64,000 nt of DNA from Nocardia aurea (GCF_003123685.1 NZ_QCYJ01000084.1:310001-374000); one strand, 5' to 3'; counted from the first letter of the stretch, positions 8,679 through 17,779 are shown. The notes: generated by a model not told the origin, from the sequence alone. Made by a program: numbers and translations.

Positions 8679-9104
8679 GTGCCGACCGGCAGGGTTAAGT
8701 GGTACGACGTCGAAAAGGGCTTCGGCTTCCTTTCCCAAGATGAGGGGGAGGACGTCTATGTCCGTTCGTCCGCGCTGCCCGAAGGCATCGAAGGTCTCAA
8801 ACCGGGACAGCGCGTCGAATTCGGCATGGCCGCGGGCCGTCGCGGACCCCAGGCGCTCAGCCTGAAACTGCTCGAAGCGCCGCCCTCGGTGCGCGCCGGG
8901 CAGGAACGCGACCGCGGCGTCCGCAAGGAATCCACCCAGCCGCGCAAGAGCCCCGACGAACTGCACGGCCTGGTCGAGGACATGATCACGCTGCTGGAAA
9001 CCAAGGTCCAGCCGGACCTGCGCCGCGGCAAGTACCCGGATCGCAAGATGACCCAACGCATCTCGGAAGTTGTCCGCGCGGTGGCCCGCGAACTGGACAG
9101 TTGA
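8679..9104 (+). CDS. cspB: CspB-type cold-shock protein with C-terminal extension
   Basis: A 141-residue protein. Residues 1-65 are a cold-shock (OB-fold) domain beginning [18 protein letters not shown], with the RNP1-like KGFGFL and RNP2-like VYVRSSAL nucleic-acid-binding motifs. The remaining 75 residues are a helical extension ([19 protein letters not shown]) seen in the long CspB proteins of mycobacteria (about 135 residues), not in the 67-residue CspA type. It probably acts as an RNA chaperone in the cytoplasm. GTG 8679 is preferred because GGGTGAG lies 4-5 bases upstream and the protein then begins like M. tuberculosis CspB; a GTG at 8670 is the alternative. It converges on the DUF2771 gene. 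Confidence 0.85.
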   Translation: MPTGRVKWYDVEKGFGFLSQDEGEDVYVRSSALPEGIEGLKPGQRVEFGMAAGRRGPQALSLKLLEAPPSVRAGQERDRGVRKESTQPRKSPDELHGLVEDMITLLETKVQPDLRRGKYPDRKMTQRISEVVRAVARELDS

Positions 9105-9122
9105 TCGTCCAGGTATCGCGGG

Positions 9123-9737
9123 TCAGACCGTGCTGATCGACCAGGCGGCGTGGGGAACGTAGAACTCGCGGCCCGTTTCGTCTCTCGCGAGGATCGGGAG
9201 TTGCAGTTCCACGCCTATCAGGCGCAGGTCGGGGGCGGGGCGGGAATCTATGGTGATCGCCAGGGCGCCTTCGGGGTAGTCGTGGCGACTGACCACCTGG
9301 TCGAGTTTCTCGCCGGTGGGAGTCACGTAGACGAGTTGGGCGAGCCAGGGCGCCTCGGCGACCTTCTTGGGCAGTGACAGTTGCAGGGGGTAGCCGGGCG
9401 GGACTTCCAGATCGACGGTGCTGCCCTGCCTGCACTGCGCCGCGTCGGGGGCGCAGGGGAGGCCCGCGAAGACGGTGCCGTCGGCGTCGGAGGGGCTGCG
9501 GGGCAGAACCTGGCAGTCCCGCATGGTGACGGCGCAGTAGGCGAACGGGGTCACCTCGACGGTGCGGCCCTTCGCGTAGGCGGTGAGCTCGGGGGTGTGC
9601 TCGGGCGCGTCGCGGACGGTGACCACCAGCACGGCCACGGTGGTGGCCACGACGACGAGCAGTGCCGCCGCGACCAGCGCGAGAACTGTGCGGGTATTCG
9701 GCTTCGTCACGACCTCGCCTCGCTTGCCGCGGCGCAC
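9123..9737 (-). CDS. DUF2771-family membrane-anchored protein
   Basis: A 204-residue protein with one N-terminal transmembrane helix (LALVAAALLVVVATTVAVLV) and an extracytoplasmic beta-rich domain containing paired cysteines (FAYCAVTMRDC; LPCAPDAAQC). It resembles DUF2771 proteins such as M. tuberculosis Rv0875c; function unknown. The start may be ATG 9737 or GTG 9710 (VTKPNTRT), the latter giving a shorter cytoplasmic tail. It lies 18 bases downstream of the MFS gene on the same strand and is probably co-transcribed with it, as in M. tuberculosis (Rv0876c-Rv0875c). Confidence 0.75.
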   Translation of the reverse strand: MRRGKRGEVVTKPNTRTVLALVAAALLVVVATTVAVLVVTVRDAPEHTPELTAYAKGRTVEVTPFAYCAVTMRDCQVLPRSPSDADGTVFAGLPCAPDAAQCRQGSTVDLEVPPGYPLQLSLPKKVAEAPWLAQLVYVTPTGEKLDQVVSRHDYPEGALAITIDSRPAPDLRLIGVELQLPILARDETGREFYVPHAAWSISTV

Positions 9738-9755
9738 GTCGTCGGCTCGCTGCGC

Positions 9756-11615
9756 TCACTCACAGATGGGCTCTCCCGTTCCTCGTTGGATCCGTGTGGT
9801 TGTCGACCGTTCGGCCTGCGGTTCGGTGGCCTCGTGACGGTCGGTCGGCACTTCCTGCTCCGCGTGCAACGGACGGTGTCCGCCGAGGCCGGGCAGCAGG
9901 GAATGACCGCGGTAGCTCACGAAGGTCTGAATGAGGCCGAGGGCCAGTATTCCGGTGACCACCGCGAAACCCTTCCAGTACTCGGTCGGCAGCAGCACAC
10001 CGGCCGCTCCGCCGACCACCCAGCTGAGCTGGAGCACGGTTTCGGAGCGACCGAAACCGGAGGCGATCGACTCCGGCGGCAGGTCGTCCTGGATCGACGC
10101 GTCGAGCGAGACCTTCGCCAGCGCGCTCGCGCCCGCGGCCACCAGCGTCGCCACCGCGGCGCCGAGCAGGTTGTCGGTGAACACCGCGAACAGCGACACC
10201 GCGGTGCACGCCGCGGTGCAGCCGAGGACGATCAACTGCGGGCGGCCGAGTTTGAGCCGCGCTCCGGTCGCGTTACCCGTGAAATTGCCGACGGCCGCCG
10301 CCACACCGACGACGCCGAGCATGGTCGCCTGGTGCCAGCCGCCGTCGCCGGTGGCCTTCGCGACGAAGGCGACGTAGAACATGAGGAATCCGGTCAGCAC
10401 GCGGATGGCGCTGTTACCCCAGAGTCCGGTGACGACGGCGCGGCCGAGCGGCTGTCGGCGTTTGCGCGGCGGCACGGCGGACGGGTCGCCCGCGGCGAGC
10501 ACCTCGGTCGTCGAATCGTCGCCGCGATAGCTCAGGGTCGTCGGCACCTCACCCTCGGTGACCTCGACCCAGCTGGGGATGCGCAGACTCAGGTAGACGC
10601 CGGTGCCGGCGATGATCGCGGCGAGCACGAGCGCTCCGGTCGACCCGGCGATCGAGGCGGCGAGCGCCGCCAGCGCGCCCGCGCCGATGGTGCCGCCGAC
10701 CAGGCCGAACACGGTCAGCCGGGAATTGGTGCGCACCAGATCGATATCGGGTGGCAGCACTCTCGGCGTCACCGCGCTCTTGAGGACGGCGAACGATTTA
10801 CTGCCGACCATCATGCACAGCGCGAGCGGATACAGCGCCCACGAATCGATCTGGAAGATCAGCACCACCGCGACCACCACGCGCACCGCGTAGGAACTCG
10901 CCAGAGCCAACCTTCGGCCGCGTTGAAGCCGATCGAGCAGCGGCCCGATCACCGGCGCGATCAACGCGAACGGCGCGATGGTGATCAGCAGATACAGCGC
11001 GACCTTCGATTTGCTCTCGGCGGTCGCGCTGGCGAAGAACAGCGTATTGGCCAGCGCGACGGCGATCGCGGCGTCGAGGGCGAAATTGGCCATCGTCGCG
11101 TAGGTGAGGGCGGTCAGGCCGGATTTGTCGGCGCCGTCGGCCTTGGCGGCGCGCTGGAAGGTCGCGAAACCCTTCTCGGTGAGTTCCCGGCCGCGCATCG
11201 CGGCGACCCTGGTGACCGTCAGCTTGCGCGGCATCCGTTGCGGGTCGGGCACGCCCTCCTCGGCCGGGGGGTCCAGCGGCCGCGTCGTAGCGGGGCGGGG
11301 ACGCTCCGACCCGCGCGCGGGCTCCGGCTTGCCCGGGAAGACGTTGCGTGGTGCGGCGGCGTCCTCCCGCCCGGCCGCGGGGAGACGACGGGTCTCCACG
11401 CGTGGATCGGGCGCGCGCCGCGGCTCGCCCGCCGGTGGCGGCCTGCGGCGTGTGTTGCGTTCGGGGTCGAGCGGTGGCAGTGGCGGTAGCGGTCTGCGGT
11501 TCGCGGCGGCGTTGGGTGGCGGATACCGGTCGAAACCGGGGTGCCGTTCGATCGGGGGCTCCTCGCCGTCCCACGGACCACGGGCGGGACCGGAGGGTTC
11601 GCGGGGAGTAGTCAC
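9756..11615 (-). CDS. MFS transporter with long Pro/Arg-rich cytoplasmic N terminus
   Basis: A 619-residue protein whose first 150 residues are disordered, rich in Pro, Arg and Gly (RYPPPNAAANRRPLPPLPPL). A major-facilitator core of about 12 helices follows, with the loop GPLLDRLQRGRR after helix 2. It corresponds to M. tuberculosis Rv0876c, a putative transporter of unknown substrate. The N-terminal extension is an unusual length for MFS proteins. GTG 11615 is chosen as the start: the minus strand has CAGAAT 7 bases upstream and no SD. The partner gene for the DUF2771 protein follows immediately. Confidence 0.8.
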   Translation of the reverse strand: MTTPREPSGPARGPWDGEEPPIERHPGFDRYPPPNAAANRRPLPPLPPLDPERNTRRRPPPAGEPRRAPDPRVETRRLPAAGREDAAAPRNVFPGKPEPARGSERPRPATTRPLDPPAEEGVPDPQRMPRKLTVTRVAAMRGRELTEKGFATFQRAAKADGADKSGLTALTYATMANFALDAAIAVALANTLFFASATAESKSKVALYLLITIAPFALIAPVIGPLLDRLQRGRRLALASSYAVRVVVAVVLIFQIDSWALYPLALCMMVGSKSFAVLKSAVTPRVLPPDIDLVRTNSRLTVFGLVGGTIGAGALAALAASIAGSTGALVLAAIIAGTGVYLSLRIPSWVEVTEGEVPTTLSYRGDDSTTEVLAAGDPSAVPPRKRRQPLGRAVVTGLWGNSAIRVLTGFLMFYVAFVAKATGDGGWHQATMLGVVGVAAAVGNFTGNATGARLKLGRPQLIVLGCTAACTAVSLFAVFTDNLLGAAVATLVAAGASALAKVSLDASIQDDLPPESIASGFGRSETVLQLSWVVGGAAGVLLPTEYWKGFAVVTGILALGLIQTFVSYRGHSLLPGLGGHRPLHAEQEVPTDRHEATEPQAERSTTTRIQRGTGEPICE

Positions 11616-11622
11616 ACCGTCA

Positions 11623-11628
11623 ATTCTG
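11623..11628 (-). promoter_or_regulatory. putative -10 hexamer of leaderless MFS gene
   Basis: CAGAAT on the minus strand, 7 bases before the GTG at 11615. Confidence 0.3.
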
Positions 11629-11759
11629 GACCATCGGCCCGCGGCGGTCTTCAGGCCGTTGGCGTGAGTGTCGCGAAAGTCGCGTCCGGTGTGAGCGGCG
11701 CGTCCGATGACCCGCGACACATTCGGCGGCTGCGGCGTTGTGCGGCAACGCGATCCCGG

Positions 11760-12533
11760 TCAGACGGGTACGAAACGCACTTCGAACACGGTCGGCCAGT
11801 ACTTGCCGGTGACGAGGAACCGGTCGGTGCCCGGCAGTTGCGCGATGCCGTTGATCACGTCGGTTCGCGCGCGTTCGGTGGGCGAGAGCAGGCCACGCGC
11901 GTCGACGACGGCGAGCACCTCGCCGGAGTCGGGATCGATGCGCAGGATCCGGTCGGTGGGGTAGTCGTTGGCGTAGACCGAACCGTCCTGTGCGCAATCG
12001 AGTTCGTTGAGGTGCGCGCCGCCGCGATCGCGCAGGGTGACGGTTCCGGTCGGCGCGAAGGTCTCCGGATCGCGGAAGGTGAGCGTGTCGGTCCCGTCGC
12101 TCATGACCAGGCGGCCCGCCCTGGTGCACAGCCCCCAGCCCTCACCTTCGTAGGTCACCTGTCGGCGCACCGCGAGGGTGACCGGATCCCTGGCGAAGGC
12201 GACACGGTCCTTCCATGTGATCTGCCACAGCGTGTCGCCCGCGCGGGTGACGCCCTCGCCGAAATACGGTGCGGGCAGTTCGGCTCGCGCCAATTCCGCG
12301 CCGGTCCCCAGGTCGGTCGCGCGTACGCCCGACTCGCCCGACATGCCGGTGCTTTCGTAGAGGACTCGCCCGTCCACTTCGAGGCCCTGGGTGAACGCCT
12401 TCGTGTCGTGGGGCATGGTGCCGACGACCTCGATGCGCAGCTGCGGAGGCTCCTCGTCGACACCGCCGCAACCTGCCACCGCGAGCAGACAGACCAGGAC
12501 TGGGACGGCCAACGAACGCCGATTGCGTTCCAT
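11760..12533 (-). CDS. glutaminyl-peptide cyclotransferase, lipoprotein
   Basis: A 257-residue protein. A signal peptide ends in the lipobox LLAVAGC, so the enzyme is probably anchored on the outer face of the membrane. The mature domain begins with MPHDTKAFTQGLEV and has LYESTGMSGESGVR and AHLNELDCAQDGSVYAND, the markers of plant/bacterial-type glutamine cyclotransferases. This five-bladed beta-propeller family converts N-terminal glutaminyl residues to pyroglutamate. The family length is about 260, so the gene is intact. ATG 12533 has TACATT 7 bases upstream, in a leaderless arrangement. It is divergent from the DUF3027 gene, with 17 bases between start codons. Confidence 0.85.
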   Translation of the reverse strand: MERNRRSLAVPVLVCLLAVAGCGGVDEEPPQLRIEVVGTMPHDTKAFTQGLEVDGRVLYESTGMSGESGVRATDLGTGAELARAELPAPYFGEGVTRAGDTLWQITWKDRVAFARDPVTLAVRRQVTYEGEGWGLCTRAGRLVMSDGTDTLTFRDPETFAPTGTVTLRDRGGAHLNELDCAQDGSVYANDYPTDRILRIDPDSGEVLAVVDARGLLSPTERARTDVINGIAQLPGTDRFLVTGKYWPTVFEVRFVPV

Positions 12534-12537
12534 ACGG

Positions 12538-12546
12538 CAAAATGTA
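12538..12546. promoter_or_regulatory. overlapping divergent -10 hexamers
   Basis: On the plus strand CAAAAT (12538-12543) lies 7 bases before the GTG at 12551. On the minus strand TACATT (12546-12541) lies 7 bases before the ATG at 12533. The two hexamers share three base pairs, so the two leaderless promoters cannot both be melted at once. Confidence 0.45.
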
Positions 12547-12550
12547 GGCC

Positions 12551-13975
12551 GTGAGCGCAGTTTCTGTTTCGGAGCCCGGTGTCCGGCCGATTCTGGCCGA
12601 TGCCGTGGACGTTGCCCGTCGTGCGCTCCTGGCGTTGGAACCAACGGGGGTCGGCGCACATCTCGGCGTCGCCGCCGAGGACGACAATGCCGCGACGCAC
12701 CGCTTCGAGGCCACCCTGCGTGGCTATCGCGGCTGGCAGTGGGCGGTCGTGGTGGCCGCGCCGCCGGGCGCCGACTACGCGACCGTGAGCGAATCGGCGC
12801 TGCTGCCCGGCCCCGAGGCGCTCGTCGCGCCCGATTTCGTGCCGTGGGAGCAGCGCGTCCGCCCCGGCGATCTCGCGCCGGGCGATCTGCTCGCCCCGCC
12901 CGCGGGCGATCCGCGCCTGGTCCCCGGCTATATCGCGACCGGCGATCCCGTGGTCGACGAGGTCGCGCTCGACATCGGCCTGGGCCGTACCAAGGTACTC
13001 TCCCTCGAGGGCCGCGAGGAAGCCGCCGAACGCTGGTACACCACCTACGGCCCCGACACCGAGATGGCCAGGGCCGCCCCGTCCACCTGTGGACTCTGCG
13101 GCTTCTACGTGCCGCTTGCGGGCGCCCTGCGCGCCGCCTTCGGCGTCTGCGGCAACGCGATGGGCGCGGACGGTCACGTGGTCCACACCGAATACGGGTG
13201 CGGCGCGCATTCCGACGTGGAGGCGCCGACCGGCGGCGGTTCGCCCCTGTACGAGGCGTACGACGACGCGGCCTACGACGTGGTTTCCGTGGATCCGTCG
13301 CGTGCCCGGTCCGCGAAAGAGGACGGCGACATCTCGCCCGTCGCGAACGCGTCGGGTCATGCCGTGGGCGATACCGCGCCCGGCGATTCTCGGTCGACCG
13401 AGCCGGCGTCCGTGTCGGGTGACCTCACCGCGACCGAGGGTGCCGAAACCTCGGCCGACGCCGCGTCAGCCGTTGTCTCTCCTCCGTCGAGCGATGACGA
13501 GTCGACCGATAGCGCGATCGACTCCGGGATCGTGCCGACCGACCGCGCCCCGGGCGACGACGCGTCTTCCGAGGCCGCCGAAGTGACGTCCACGTCGGCG
13601 ACGGTGACCGGCGCTGTGTCCGACTCCGATGGCGTCGCATCGGCGGAAGCCGAGTTCGCTCCTGCTGTCGCGCCGTCGACGGGGGGCGCTGCCGCTACGG
13701 ATATCGCGCCGTCGGGGGAGGCTGCGTCCGTCACGGAGGTCGCGCTGTCGGCGGAAGCCGAGTCGAGCGGTGCGACGCCGACCGAAGCGACGCGTGCCGA
13801 CAGTGGCGAGATCGCCGCTGCCGTAGACGATTCGTCGGGGGATACCGGAGCGCGATCCACCCGGGATTCGGATCCCGTATCGGGCGACCTGTCCGGTGCG
13901 GGCGTTTCGGCGGACCCGGGTCGGCAGCGGTCCGAGGCGGATTCGTCGCGTTTCCACTCCTCGCCGCAGAGTTGA
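12551..13975 (+). CDS. DUF3027 protein with long acidic disordered tail
   Basis: A 474-residue protein. Residues 1 to about 245 form the DUF3027 domain, with putative zinc ligands in CGLCGFY (near residue 180) and in CGNAMGADG and EYGCGAHSD (about residues 199-218). The remaining 225 residues are a low-complexity tail rich in Ser, Ala, Asp, Thr and Glu, with no predicted fold. The M. tuberculosis homologue Rv0877 is about 262 residues, so the tail is an addition in this lineage. The function of DUF3027 is unknown. Its TGA overlaps the TTG start of the sacsin-like gene, so the two are translationally coupled. Confidence 0.8.
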   Translation: MSAVSVSEPGVRPILADAVDVARRALLALEPTGVGAHLGVAAEDDNAATHRFEATLRGYRGWQWAVVVAAPPGADYATVSESALLPGPEALVAPDFVPWEQRVRPGDLAPGDLLAPPAGDPRLVPGYIATGDPVVDEVALDIGLGRTKVLSLEGREEAAERWYTTYGPDTEMARAAPSTCGLCGFYVPLAGALRAAFGVCGNAMGADGHVVHTEYGCGAHSDVEAPTGGGSPLYEAYDDAAYDVVSVDPSRARSAKEDGDISPVANASGHAVGDTAPGDSRSTEPASVSGDLTATEGAETSADAASAVVSPPSSDDESTDSAIDSGIVPTDRAPGDDASSEAAEVTSTSATVTGAVSDSDGVASAEAEFAPAVAPSTGGAAATDIAPSGEAASVTEVALSAEAESSGATPTEATRADSGEIAAAVDDSSGDTGARSTRDSDPVSGDLSGAGVSADPGRQRSEADSSRFHSSPQS

Positions 13976-16900
13976 GCGAGGTGGCCGATCCGTTCGGGTC
14001 GGAGCGATTGAGGTCGGCGGTACTCACGGCGTGGCGGGATTCGCCGACCCGGTTGCGCGAGGACGCGGCGACCGAGGCGGATCTGGTTCGCTCCGGATAT
14101 CGTGACCGGCTGCTGACCGAACTCGCCCAGAACGCCGCCGACGCCGCGGCCGAGGCGGGTGTACCGGGCCGCGTGTCGGTGCGCCTGGACGGGCGGACAC
14201 TCCGGATCGCCAATACCGGTGCGCCCCTGGACATCGAGGGCGTGCACTCGCTGACGGCGCTGCGGGTCTCCGGCAAGGTCGATCCCGACGTATCGGTCGG
14301 CCGATTCGGTGTCGGCTTCACCGCTGTCCTCTCGGTCAGCGACGACATCGAACTGCGCTCGACCACCGGCTCGTTGTCGTTCTCGCGCGAACGCACCCGG
14401 GCCGCGCTGCGTGACAACGGGATTCGCATGCCGGGTGAGACCGCGCCGGGCACCGGCGATGTCGAACCCGGTTTCCTGCCGCCCGTGTTGCGCCTGACCT
14501 GGCCGCTGTCCGATCCGCCCGCGCCCGGCGCGGACACCGAGGTCGTGCTGCGGTTGCGCGACGAGGTGGACGAGCGGGCGCTGGTCGAGTCCATGCGCGC
14601 CGAAGCGGTCGACCTGTTGCTCGAACTGCCCGCGCTGCACAGCATCCGGATCGGTGACGACGAGATCACCAGTGCGGTAACCGATCTCGACAACGGATTG
14701 CAGGAACTGCGGATCACCGTCGACGGCCGAGCGCCACGGATCTGGTGGCAGTTTCGCACCGCCCGCGCTCGCTGGCTGGTTCCCGTCCGTCAGGGCAGGC
14801 CGGTGGCCGCCGACGACGACGTGCTGCGCGCTCCGACCCGCTCCGACGAGGATCTGTCGCTGCCGGCCCTGCTGGTCGCCGACATCCCGATGCAACCCGA
14901 CCGCAGGCGGCTGCTGCCCGGCGCGCGCATCGCCGAATTGGCCGCCGGATACGCCGATTTCGCCAGAGCCCTGCCGCGCCTGGACCGCCTCGTCCTCGTT
15001 CCCACCCCCGGTTTCGCGCGTGGCGAGGCCGACGCCCTCCTCCGCGAGGCCGTCATCGCCGAACTGCGCGCTAATGCATGGCTCCCGGTCGTCGCCACCA
15101 CCCCCCGCCCCACCGCGCCCGCATTCGACTGGGATCCCCTCGACTCGCCCACCCTCGAGCCCGCCGTCGAGCCTGCCGCCGTCGAGCCTGCCGCCGTCGA
15201 GCCTGCCGCCGTCGAGCCCGCCGCCGTCGAGCCACAGCCGACGACCCCCGGCGTCGTATCCGCCTCCGGGAGGGAAACCTCCAACGGGTACGGCTTCGGC
15301 CCGGACACCCAGCCGCCCACCGCATCCCACCCCGAAGCGTTCGACGACGGAACCGCCCGCGACTTCACCGCCATCCCGACCAGGGCGAGCGTCTTGACCG
15401 GACTGAGCCGGGAACTCGCGGCTCTGCTCGACGATATGGTCGGCCCGCTGGTGATTCCCGAACTGTCCCGACCGGCGCACACCGAGGCGCTGGCGGTGCT
15501 GGACGTGCATCGGCTGGGGCTGGCGCGGCTGGCCGAGCTCTCCGGCGGCCTGGAGCGGACACCGGACTGGTGGCGCGGACTGTACGACGCGCTGGAACCG
15601 TTCGTGGCCGATCCGCTGGCGGCCGAGGAATTGGGGGCGCTCGCGGTCCCGCTGGCAGACGGCCGGGTGGTCACGGGTCCGCGTACGGTCGTACTCGGTG
15701 ATCGGCTCGATGTCGCGATTCCGCTGCATTGGGCACGGTTGGTCCATCCCGAGGCCGCGCATCCGCTGCTCGCCCGGTTGGGAGCCCGTAGCGCGACCCC
15801 GGAAGATCTGCTGAACGATCCCGGATTGCACGCCGAACTGGAGGATCACCCCGACGATCCCGAGATCGCCGACGCGATCCTGTTGCTCGCGGCGCACGCC
15901 GAGGCCCGACTGTTGCCGTCCTGGCTGGGGCTGCTCGAATTACCCGATACCGACGGGGATCTGCGTCCCGCCGACGAATTGCTGCTGCCGGGCGCGCCGC
16001 TGTATCCGCTGCTGCCCGACGACACCCCGCTCGGCACCCTCGCCGAAGAGATCGTCGACCGCTACGGCGCGCAGGCGCTGCGCGCGATCGGCGTCGGCTG
16101 GGATTTCGCCGTCGTCGTCGAATCCGATCCGACCGGACCCGATCACGATCTGGACGACGAGGAATCCTGGTGGGCCACCCTGACCACGGATCCGAGAGAG
16201 TTCGCCGCGGTCCGCGATCTGGATCTGGTGGACGAGGTCGCCTGGCCGGACGCGCTGCTCGAACTGGTCTCGCAGCCGCAGACGCGGCGTCTGGTGGCCG
16301 ACCCGGACGGCTACACCGCGTGGTGGTTGCGCAGGCACGCGCGTATCCACGGCACCCGCCTCGGGCTCTACCGGCATCCGGCCGATACCGAATTCACCGG
16401 TCTGCTGCCGGAATTCACCTTCGACGGTTTCACACAGGCCGATCTCGACGGTCTGCGCGCGGTTTTCGTCGACCCGGCCGCCATGACGACGGATCTGGCC
16501 GAGGCTCTGCTCGACGCGCTCGCCGACCCGTCGAAAACCCCCGCTCCCGACGTGGTCGCGCACGCGCATCGGCTGCTCGCGGCGGCGGTGGCCGACGATC
16601 GCCTCGATCTGTCCGATCTCGATCTGCCCGAACGTGTCCGCGTCCTGTCCGGCGAGGCAGCCGATCCTGGCGATGTCATGGTGCTCGACCTGCCGTGGTT
16701 CGGTCTGGTCGTGCCGTCGCGGCGGTTGGTACTCGGCGGTGCGGACGGCGCACCCGCGCTGGCCCGACTGCTCGATCTGCCCTTGGTCTCGGAATCGGTG
16801 ACCGCGGAGGTGGTCGGTGCGGGTCGCCGCACCTCCTGGTCGGCCGAACCGCTCGGCGTCGTGCTGCGTCAGCTGTTCACGCTGCCGCCGCAGGACGGCG

Positions 16901-17052
16901 AACTGGTCGTCCACGACGATCTGACCGTGCGCCTGTCCGGCGCGGTGACCGCGACGATCTCGGTGCCCTGGTGGCGCGAGGGCGCGACCACCCACCTGAG
17001 CGTCCCGCGCGCCGTGTCCTCGGCCGACGAGAATCCCTACGCCGTGGAATAA
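13972..17052 (+). CDS. sacsin-like GHKL-ATPase domain protein
   Basis: A 1026-residue protein. Residues 30-230 form a sacsin N-terminal-like HATPase domain: the N box is ELAQNAADAA (N54), the G1-like motif is IANTGAPLD and the glycine-rich lid is VGRFGVGFTA (near 110). This is the Hsp90-like ATP-binding fold. The rest is a large alpha/beta region without recognised domains, interrupted near residues 395-425 by a PAAVE repeat. Actinobacterial proteins of this type are uncharacterised; a chaperone-like role is only an inference from the fold. TTG 13972 overlaps the upstream stop (TTGA); GTG 13981 is the alternative. Its stop overlaps the convergent tetR gene by 16 bases. Confidence 0.75.
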   Translation: MSEVADPFGSERLRSAVLTAWRDSPTRLREDAATEADLVRSGYRDRLLTELAQNAADAAAEAGVPGRVSVRLDGRTLRIANTGAPLDIEGVHSLTALRVSGKVDPDVSVGRFGVGFTAVLSVSDDIELRSTTGSLSFSRERTRAALRDNGIRMPGETAPGTGDVEPGFLPPVLRLTWPLSDPPAPGADTEVVLRLRDEVDERALVESMRAEAVDLLLELPALHSIRIGDDEITSAVTDLDNGLQELRITVDGRAPRIWWQFRTARARWLVPVRQGRPVAADDDVLRAPTRSDEDLSLPALLVADIPMQPDRRRLLPGARIAELAAGYADFARALPRLDRLVLVPTPGFARGEADALLREAVIAELRANAWLPVVATTPRPTAPAFDWDPLDSPTLEPAVEPAAVEPAAVEPAAVEPAAVEPQPTTPGVVSASGRETSNGYGFGPDTQPPTASHPEAFDDGTARDFTAIPTRASVLTGLSRELAALLDDMVGPLVIPELSRPAHTEALAVLDVHRLGLARLAELSGGLERTPDWWRGLYDALEPFVADPLAAEELGALAVPLADGRVVTGPRTVVLGDRLDVAIPLHWARLVHPEAAHPLLARLGARSATPEDLLNDPGLHAELEDHPDDPEIADAILLLAAHAEARLLPSWLGLLELPDTDGDLRPADELLLPGAPLYPLLPDDTPLGTLAEEIVDRYGAQALRAIGVGWDFAVVVESDPTGPDHDLDDEESWWATLTTDPREFAAVRDLDLVDEVAWPDALLELVSQPQTRRLVADPDGYTAWWLRRHARIHGTRLGLYRHPADTEFTGLLPEFTFDGFTQADLDGLRAVFVDPAAMTTDLAEALLDALADPSKTPAPDVVAHAHRLLAAAVADDRLDLSDLDLPERVRVLSGEAADPGDVMVLDLPWFGLVVPSRRLVLGGADGAPALARLLDLPLVSESVTAEVVGAGRRTSWSAEPLGVVLRQLFTLPPQDGELVVHDDLTVRLSGAVTATISVPWWREGATTHLSVPRAVSSADENPYAVE
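15166..15235 (+). repeat. 15-bp minisatellite encoding PAAVE repeats
   Basis: About four to five copies of a 15-base unit (gagcctgccgccgtc, the later copies varying at one base), inside the sacsin-like gene and in frame. It encodes consecutive Pro-Ala-Ala-Val-Glu units in a hydrophilic linker. Confidence 0.9.
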
Positions 17053-17666
17053 CTCGCGAGCATGCCGCTGAGCAGATCCAACTGTTCGCGCACCGCTTCG
17101 CTGTCGTTGTCGACCAGCCAGCGCAGCACGGCTCCGTCGATGACATTGAGGGTGAACCGGCTCAGTGTCGGCACCGGGGCCGTCCACTGGGTCGAGGTGG
17201 CTTCGCGCGCGTGGTCGAGAATATCGGCCACGGTCGAATCGTTGAATGTGTACTGTTCGCGCGCGATAGCGATTTTCGCCGGGGTCTGTTCCCCTTCGCG
17301 CAATGCGTAAGTGGTGGTTTCGTAGGTGAGTAGTTGTCGTTCCGGTGTGGCTTCAATGTTGAGCCACATGAGTTCGAGTCCCGCGCGCACCAATCTTTGA
17401 AGCGCTTCTTTTCCACTTCCCGCGTCCTGCCATACCGTTTCATCGGCGTCGACGGAATCGCGTAATTCCATCGATAGCGCTTTGACCAGCTCGGTCATCA
17501 GCGCGTCCTTGTTTTCGAAACAGTAATGCACCACACCGAGCGAAACGCCTGCCGCCTGAGCCACATCGCGCGTGGTCACACCGGCAACGCCCTTTTTCTC
17601 GGCAAGGCCGATCGCCGCCTCGATAAGGTGGGCCCGTCGTTCTTCGACGCTCAATCGGGAGGACAC
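17037..17666 (-). CDS. TetR-family transcriptional regulator
   Basis: A 209-residue repressor. The N-terminal helix-turn-helix (residues 10-55) contains GVTTRDVAQAAGVSLGVVHY, the TetR DNA-recognition element; the remaining residues form a ligand-binding helical domain. It is divergent from the neutral ceramidase gene. A perfect palindrome in the gap is a plausible operator, making autoregulation and ceramidase control likely. The GTG start gives a protein beginning MSSRLSVEERR. Its C-terminal codons overlap the end of the convergent sacsin-like gene by 16 bases. The inducer is unknown, though a lipid would fit the neighbour. Confidence 0.85.
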   Translation of the reverse strand: MSSRLSVEERRAHLIEAAIGLAEKKGVAGVTTRDVAQAAGVSLGVVHYCFENKDALMTELVKALSMELRDSVDADETVWQDAGSGKEALQRLVRAGLELMWLNIEATPERQLLTYETTTYALREGEQTPAKIAIAREQYTFNDSTVADILDHAREATSTQWTAPVPTLSRFTLNVIDGAVLRWLVDNDSEAVREQLDLLSGMLASYSTA

Positions 17667-17725
17667 CTGTGCGAGTTAAGCGTCCGGCGCGCGCGCAGTC
17701 AATTCGCCGTGACCAGAAATCTCGA

Positions 17726-17741
17726 CTGGACGTTTGTCCAG
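17726..17741. promoter_or_regulatory. palindromic operator between tetR and ceramidase genes
   Basis: CTGGAC-GTTT-GTCCAG is a perfect inverted repeat with 6-base arms and a 4-base spacer, placed 38 bases before the ceramidase start and 60 before the tetR start. The size and position are typical of a TetR-family operator. Confidence 0.6.
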
Positions 17742-17779
17742 TTATGTGGTTCGCTGCCATCCGGATGAAGGAGACGCGT

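Noticed and set aside
9381..11489. 702-codon plus-strand frame opposite the MFS gene
   Set aside because: The minus strand has a clear MFS protein with membrane helices; the plus-strand product is Arg/Gly/His-rich with no domain.
13357..15897. 846-codon minus-strand frame opposite DUF3027 and the sacsin-like gene
   Set aside because: The plus-strand proteins carry recognisable motifs and coupled starts; the opposite frame has a Gly/Gln-rich composition typical of shadow frames.
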